This document shows, one piece after another, positions 57,836-64,000 of a stretch of 64,000 nucleotides of DNA; positions within the stretch are counted from its first letter, which is position 1, and each line of letters begins with the position of its first letter. The position numbers and the translations under genes are program-made. Under the pieces are notes generated by a model. It worked only from the letters and a program-made list of their open reading frames with translations. It was not told where the DNA came from and searched no databases. The stretch is from Edaphochlamys debaryana (lineage: Eukaryota; Chlorophyta; Chlorophyceae; Chlamydomonadales). Location: the NCBI GenBank assembly GCA_016858145.1, contig JAEHOE010000003.1, positions 1,674,001-1,738,000 of the forward strand. Reading direction: 5' to 3'.

Positions 57836-58687
57836 GTTGCTCGGTACGCGTGGGGCCTCAGCAGGCTCCCCGCCAGGCTTCTAGCCTGCAGAAATGCTGT
57901 GCGGCGGGCTGCAAGCACTGCTCTTGCGACAGCTATACGACGAAGCCCTACAGAGTCCTCCTGGGGAACGTACTCTACAGGCCTGAGGTGTGCTTGGCCG
58001 CGCGGGGTTCAAACTTGAAAGCCGCTCGGCTTGCGCCTTGATGGTGAACTGCACACGAAAGCTATGTCAGAGCCGCGTAAGTTAGCTGTATCGCATAGGT
58101 ATCCGAGCAGTGTTCGGTGCCCGCACTTTCCGGGATTGTTTGGCGCGGTACGGCTCACGGGCCGTACCATACGCTGACTCGCTCTCGCAGCTCGTGCCGC
58201 ATACCTTCGCCGCTTGAACCGTTCGCGTTACGAAAGCAGCTCGGAGCAGGGAGTGCCGTGCCTCCCGTGTCTGGGGCAGGGTCCTCGGTGCCTTGTCCTC
58301 CTGTGGACCCGTGACAACGAGAAGACTAGATGGCTGACGACCTGAGGCCTGTTGCAGAGGGCGGTAGAACTTTGAAGGGGCGGGGGGTTGGCGGAAGTCC
58401 ATGTCGCTCAACGCGGGTTTCCGCGGCGCGTGTCCCGAATCGTGCATGCTGCATCCGTCAAACCCGGGCCACCCCGCCCACTCGCCATGATATATCAGTA
58501 TCCTCCGTTGACGGTACAGAAAGCATTATCTAGCTGCCAGTTCTCAGCTTTTACACGCGACCCCCGCTGGGTACCCGCCTTCCGCCATCACCGCTTCGTA
58601 AGGCTCTTACGGCGACAGCGACCCCGCCACGCGCCACGCTGCACCTCTGATTAGAACAGGAGTCGCTGTTGCAGTATAGAGGAAGGG
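57836..58687. promoter_or_regulatory. Divergent promoter region
   Basis: About 850 bp separate the starts of SLBP (minus) and the dihydroorotate dehydrogenase-family gene (plus), so both promoters lie here. I cannot identify a specific control element. Confidence 0.4.
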
Positions 58688-61600
58688 ATGGAGGCCGCCG
58701 CAAAGTTGGGAGCTGTCGGAGGCGCAGCAATTCACGCGCTGGCGGGCTTTGAGCTCCCCGCCGGCGAAGCCTCTGGCACCCTCGACACACCTACCTACGA
58801 TTCATACTGCTACGACATCGACAGGACTTGGGCGGAGAACCTGGCATCGGGCCCGAGCCGGCACCAAGGGCCGCAGCCCGAGCGCGTTTGGGCTCCTGAG
58901 GACAAGTGGTTTGACTTCCTGGGACACAAGGCAAGTTCCTGGTATGCTCGTTGCAAGTGCCAGTCCCGCCGCTGCCGATTGTCCCGGCACATGTCCGCAT
59001 GCGGCGTTTGGTTTTCCTCGCGAACACGACCCCCCCATCCGAGCTTCTGACCCAATCATTCCCCCTTTCTGCTAACAGCTCGCCTCGCCTCTTGGCGTCG
59101 CTGCGGGGCCGCTGCTGTCGTCCGAATGGATCGAACTGGCGGGAGCTCGAGGTGAGTTGATATTTTGGGGTGGTCGCGCGGTGGACGCGGTGGACGTTCG
59201 ACGATGCGCTCCATGCTGCATGCGCTGTGTGTATGGGCAGCTATGTGTATGGGCGGCTATGGGCAGCGAGGGGCCGTATGTGCATGGGCGGCTATGGGCA
59301 GCCGAGCGGCCTCATCCCAACCCTCATCCCGACCCTCAGGCTTCGACTGCGTCACCTACAAGACCATCCGCAGCCACTACCACGCCGGTCACGGCCGTAA
59401 GCAACGGGGGCAACGGGAGCACCCGTTTTGGGGTTTTGGGGGGCATTTGGGGCCCCTTCTTCACATACATGTGAGACATGCGTGTGTGTCTGTCTCTTTC
59501 ATAGTAGCATCGCATAGTGCCCACATAGTGCCCACATGATCAGACCCTGACCCCTGACCTGATCCCTGCCCTTTGCTGGAACGCGCAGTGCCCAACATCC
59601 TGTACCTCAACACCGAGGAGCAGCTGCAGGTGAGGGGGTCCCCTGCTCCCTCCCCCCCTCCCCCCGCACCGAGCCCTCTCTCTCCCCGCCACCCGCCCCC
59701 CGCCTCCACTCCACTCCACTGCCCCTCACCCCCCTCACCCTCCCCCCTCACCACCCCTCCCGCCGCCCCAGGCCGCCGGCCCCACCACCGCCGCCCCGCT
59801 GCAGGCCGCGCCCCCCGGCTCCGGCCCCCGCCGCCAGCTGGCCATCACAAACTCCTTCGGCATGCCCAGCCGGGGGCCGGGGGAGGCGGCCGCAGACATC
59901 CGCCGGGCTGCGGGGCTGCTGGCGCCCGGGCAGATGATGGTCGTGTCGGTGACGGGTGGGTGGGCGGGTGTAGCGGGTGGGTGGGGGGTGCGTGGAGGGG
60001 GGTTGAGGGCCGGGCGGGTACGAGCAGACGGGGGAGGGGCAGTGGGTGTGGCAGATAGGCCAGTGGGTGTGACAGATAGGCTGCGGGTGGCAAGCTGGAT
60101 TCCCCCTCCCGAGCCCGCCTTCCCGACCCCTCCCCGACCCCTCCCGGCCCCAGGCACCCCGGGGCGGCCCGGCCTGAGCTTCCAGTCTGACCTGGAGGCG
60201 GCGGCGCGAGTGGCGCTGGAGGGGGGCGCAACAGTCATCGAGGTGCGGGACGGGGGGGTGAGGGTGCGTTTGCTCGAGCCCCATGGCATCCCCGGCACCG
60301 CGCCGATCCCGCCGGAGGGAGTGGGAGTTGGGGATTCTTTCTCAGGCACAGGCTTTCTGTCCCTGTACGAACGTGGTGGCTCCAGCCCCACTGCCGTCCT
60401 GCCCAGACGCCGACGCCGAGTCCATCGCACTTAGCGCCGCCCGCACGTCCTCCGCCCTCCTCCGCCACACTTACCCCCCCTGACACACACACACCCCTCT
60501 AACCCCCCTCTAACCCCCCTCTAACCCCCCTGACCCCCCCCCCCCCAGGTGAACCTGTCCTGCCCCAACGTGGGCGCCTCCCACGTGGCCCTCTACCTGG
60601 ACGCACCGGCCGTGGGGGAGGCGGTGCGGGGGCTCAAGCAGGTGGGGAGGGGGGGGGGAGGGTTGAGGGTTGAGGGTTGAGAGGCGGAGCCCGGCGGCCC
60701 CGCACCGCGGGCCCGCGCCGTAGAGGGCAGCGACGGAGCACGAACCAGGACTGCTGCGCCGTGCCATGCCGTGCGCGCGCTTTTCACACCTGCGTTCTCC
60801 GCTCCAAGTCGCCCCCGACCCCGCTCATCCCCAACCCCCTCCCCCTCCCCCCCCCCAGGTGGTGGGCCCCGTGCCGCTGCTGCTCAAGGTGGGGGCCTAC
60901 CCCGACACCGACTCCCTGCGGAGGGTGCTGGCGGAGGCGGAGGCGGCGGGGGCGGCGGGCATCGCGGGTGGGGGCCTCGGGCGGGGGCCCACCGCAAGGG
61001 GTGCGGGTGGGGGGAGGGGGGCCGCGGGAGCCGGGGACCGAGCCGAAAGCGCAGGAGGGGCACGAGTACCGTAGGTGTGATGTGCTGGAAGGGCGGCCCT
61101 TTGGCGGCCCTGGTCAGTCAATGTGCATTCGCGGGCGCCTTTGGGGAGGGCCGCGACCCAGCCGCCAGGCACCTGGCTGGCTGGGGGCACGCCTAGAAAC
61201 CGTGGCCGGTGCACACCTGTGCGTGCGGCGGCGGGCGTGACTCCCCGCCCCCTGCTGCCCACAACACCCCCTGCGGCATCCAACCCTTTCTCGCTGCTGG
61301 CAGCTGCTGACATGGCCCCCCTGCCCCCCGTCACCACCTCCCCCGCAGGCATCAATGGCCTGAGCCGGCGCGTGGAGGCGCCCGGGGGCGGCCCCGCGCT
61401 CGGCCCGGACCGCCCCACCAGCGGTGTGTGCGGCGACCCCATCCGGGGGGCGGGGCTGGACTTCGTGGGCCAGGCGCGGCAGGTGGGGAGGTCAGGGGAA
61501 CTGGGAAGAAGGGAGGGGGGCCACGGGGAAGGTGTGGAGTAGGCGTATGGAAGCAGAGCGGAGGGGAATGCGACTGAGGCGGATGGGGGGGGTAATGGCG

Positions 61601-62465
61601 GGGGGGGGGGCGCGTGGAAGGTCGTCGGGCGGGTGGGGGGGGCACGTGATGTGAGGAGGGAGGGAGGGAACTCTTAGACCAGATCCAGATCCAGATCAAC
61701 CTGGGGCGCTGTTGGGAACTGCCACTTCCTACCAGCCGAGCTGTGCTGCTCTCCTCCCGACCGCAGATCATCGCCGCTGACAGCCTGGGGCTGAGGCTGG
61801 TGGGGGTGGGCGGCGTCACGGAGGTGCGTGGGGGCGTGCGGCGGGGGGTGGCCGGCTGGTGTGAGGGGAGGGGGCAATGGGGTGGGGCGCAGGGAGCGTG
61901 CTGCAGCAGGTTGCACCGGCGCCCGGGCGAAATCCCCGCCGGCGATGCTGCTCAGCCTGCTGCGCGCTCGGCGCAGACTGTCTCTTGCGTCCTGGCGCCC
62001 TTCGCCCCCTCCTCTCACGGCAACCCCTGCCCTCATGCCCCCCCCCCTTCCCGGTGCAGGTGGACCACGCGTTCGAGTACCTGCGGGCGGGGGCTGACGT
62101 GGTGCAGGTAGGGGAGGGAGGGGGGGTCGAGATGAGAGGGGTCAAGCATTGCGAGGACGGGAAGACCTGCACGTGTGGGGGCGGATCTGGCGCAGGTGTG
62201 GGCACAGAGAGGGAAAGGGGAGGGGCTTGTTCTCAGTGGTAATCACAGCAGGCCCAGAGTGCGGGTATGCGTGAGGAAGAAGGGCGGCCTTGGCTCGGCC
62301 TCCGCGGGCCGCTCTCGCGCGCACCCCCACTCCCCACACCAATCCCTCCCTCCCCCCCAGAGCGCTACGGGCTTCATGTGGCGCCCCAACCTGGGCCTCG
62401 ACTTCCAGCGGCGGTGGGTGGCGTCCGGCTGCAGCGCCCGGGGGGACGGCCGCGGGGGGCGCTAG
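58688..62465 (+). CDS. Dihydroorotate dehydrogenase-family flavoprotein
   Basis: Twelve exons in phase: 58688-58930, 59079-59151, 59340-59396, 59589-59629, 59772-59955, 60154-60242, 60549-60641, 60859-60967, 61349-61482, 61767-61823, 62060-62107, 62361-62465; 410 resid. It is an FMN TIM-barrel of the dihydroorotate/dihydropyrimidine dehydrogenase type: LASPLGVAAGPLLSSEWIEL, FDCVTYKTIRS, ITNSFGMPS, the family motif VNLSCPNVG, PLLLKVGAYPDTD, GLRLVGVGGVTEVDHAFEYL, and a last strand ATGFMWRPNLGLDF. No clear organelle leader or membrane anchor is visible, which argues against the usual class 2 mitochondrial enzyme. It could act in pyrimidine synthesis or breakdown, or on another substrate. Intron 1 uses a GC donor (GCAAGT at 58931), required to keep phase. 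Confidence 0.82.
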
Positions 62466-63602
62466 GCGGCCGGCCGGGGGCTCAGGGCTGGAGGCGATGG
62501 GGAGTGCTGGCAGGGCGGAGGTGCACGGGGGGGATGCGAGGCACGGTAGGCCGTCGGAGGCAGGGGCCAGTTGGCGATTGTATGGGGTCTACATTGGACT
62601 GTGGACTTCGTGCGCTTTGTGAGCCCTGTGAGGCCATGCGGACCAAGGTCCGGGTTTGATAAAGCTGAGAGGATCGTGTTGAGTGCGTATAGGGTATGTT
62701 GGGGGGCTGAGCCCCCGCCGCGTAGCGGCTTCCAGTGTTTGGTGTGCTCAGGGCTGCTCGTGTAAAGGCCAGTGTTTGGTGTGCGTACCGGTAACTGTGT
62801 CCCGCACAGATTTGCGGTTCACGCCCAGCCCTAGACGGCTTTCCCGGCGCCTCGCATTGGGGTGCGCTGCGGGACAAGACGGGCAGAGGCTGGCTGGGGC
62901 CGGTGTGGTTTGTGTCCCTTGTGTATCCCTTGGAGTTAGGATTCATCAGATCGGTGTAGGCACTGGGAGCCCAGCGGAGGCGGTGTCCGCCGGTGTGGCG
63001 GCCAGGGGTCGTGGGTAGGTATGGCGTGCGTTGGCAGTATGTGCGGGACTGCGGCAGGTGGGGGCGTGGGATTCACCACAGCGTGACGAGCGTGTGCATC
63101 TGCTGCATGGAGGAGGCAGGGAGTGTTACGGGCAGGGGTCCCCCGCCGGGACGCGAGTGGGGCCTTGTTGTTTGCTGTTGGTGAACGCAGAAAGGCGCTG
63201 CTGAGGGCGACAGCGAGGGGGCTGTGCAGGGCTGCCACAAGGCACGGTTGGGCCCTACCACGGTTGGGTGTAACCCCGGGGATAGCGTGCCCTCTACACC
63301 TGGGTCCTGAACGCGGCCATACGCGAGCGTGCTGGCCCCGGATGCCACACGGCGTGGTGCGGCACGGCAGGGGCACGGGGGCCGACGGACCGTCGGGGGC
63401 ACGGGGGTTCTGTGCTCGCAGGGGCCGTGCAGCGTACCGTACTGCCATTAAAGTTTCGCGGTTGATAAAGTTCGAGGAGGGGTCATTTTAGGGGCTGGAA
63501 AGAGCACTGTGTTCTTTAGGTTTCGTGCCGAACCGGCCACCGTTTGGCAACTATGATGCACAATTCGTGCCTCCCCGGGGGCAGCTCTCCCGCCCAGCTT
63601 AG
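62466..63602. other. Intergenic region
   Basis: This is the 3' flank of the flavoprotein gene, with a TGTAA word near 62757. No exon is supported. From ~63500 it leads into retroelement-like sequence. Confidence 0.45.
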
Positions 63603-64000
63603 TTCTCTTCTGCCAGCCTCACCGCCGCCGCCGCTGGCCCCCGGCTCGGCTCCCCCTCCTCCCTCCCACCGGACCTCCACCGCCTCATCACTGCCGCCAG
63701 CTGCTTGCCGCCTCCCATCGATGTCGCCTCCCAGCCGTTGGTCCCTGGCCCATGGCGTGCCTCCTGTCCGCTCTGGGGCAACGCCTTCCTGCCCAACGCT
63801 GGACCGCCTGGGCGGCGGCCAGGCTTGGAGCGGTACCACTTCTCCCTCACCTCCTGCCACCGCCTTCTCACCGTGGGGGACCTCGTCCGTGTGCTCGCCG
63901 CTTTTGAAGCCTTCCAACAGCACTACCGTCGCTCCCTCGCGGCCGATCCGTCTGGCTTCCGCATCTTCAGCACCCTCCAGGACCAGTGGCAGGACCTGCT
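63603..64000 (+). mobile_element. LINE-like reading frame, cut by the window end
   Basis: An open frame of 132 codons starts after a TAG at 63600 and runs off the end. It contains CPLWGNAFLPNAG and then CHRLLTVGDLVRVLAAF, the pattern found near the C-terminus of LINE polyproteins (W-x-N-P-x-L then a TxGDL helix) just before the Cys/His motif. The retroelement fragment at 23200-24353 would be the next part of such a protein. Assignment rests on pattern only. Confidence 0.5.

Noticed and set aside
60480..60545. Telomere-like CTAACCCCCC repeats
   Set aside because: Only a few irregular units within an intron; they do not match a known algal telomere repeat and sit next to a splice acceptor.

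Overview
The window reads as nuclear DNA of a green alga, most likely a chlorophycean/volvocine-type species. It is GC-rich, every recognisable gene is cut by many short GT-AG introns (a few GC-AG), intergenic DNA carries simple and dispersed repeats, and proline-rich wall-protein sequence and plant-type gene families (RHL1, SDP6-type glycerol-3-phosphate dehydrogenase) are present. The species cannot be named from the sequence. Gene models were built by hand from splice signals and codon phase; most splice joins were checked for phase. No rRNA, tRNA, CRISPR or bacterial-type operon was seen.

Layout. 767-5557 (+): secreted O-fucosyltransferase-like protein. 5558-9229: repeat-bearing, gene-poor. 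9230-11742 (-): secreted METTL24/Methyltransf_22-like protein. It shares a ~300 bp divergent promoter with 12046-15655 (+), a GT31 beta-1,3-galactosyltransferase-like enzyme. 16965-22013 (-): multicopper oxidase with all four copper motifs. 22056-27014 (-): secreted heme peroxidase, only ~40 bp from the oxidase and possibly fused to it. One intron of the peroxidase carries a LINE fragment between ~85 bp direct repeats. 28428-30484 (+): chimeric decayed duplicate made of the 5' end of the RHL1 gene plus three exons of the GT31 gene. 32291-37327 (+): RHL1-like topoisomerase VI accessory protein with a very long acidic/basic tail. 38591-44443 (+): mitochondrial FAD glycerol-3-phosphate dehydrogenase. 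45572-48426 (-): second GT31 enzyme. 49520-53199 (-): conserved Cys-rich secreted protein ending in a proline-rich tail. 54371-57835 (-): histone stem-loop-binding protein. 58688-62465 (+): dihydroorotate dehydrogenase-family flavoenzyme. 63603-64000 (+): a LINE-like reading frame running off the window.

How the genes relate. The first 27 kb, plus 45-53 kb, hold secretory-pathway or cell-surface functions: O-fucosylation, galactosylation, a lumenal methyltransferase-like protein, two secreted oxidoreductases and a proline-rich protein. Building or oxidatively cross-linking the glycoprotein wall is a reasonable inference but is not shown. The 32-44 kb and 54-62 kb parts are housekeeping.

The most notable observations are the peroxidase/multicopper-oxidase pair, the LINE insertion with long direct repeats, the chimeric duplicated locus, and a run of single-base frame breaks between 11 and 22 kb that could be assembly error or real decay.
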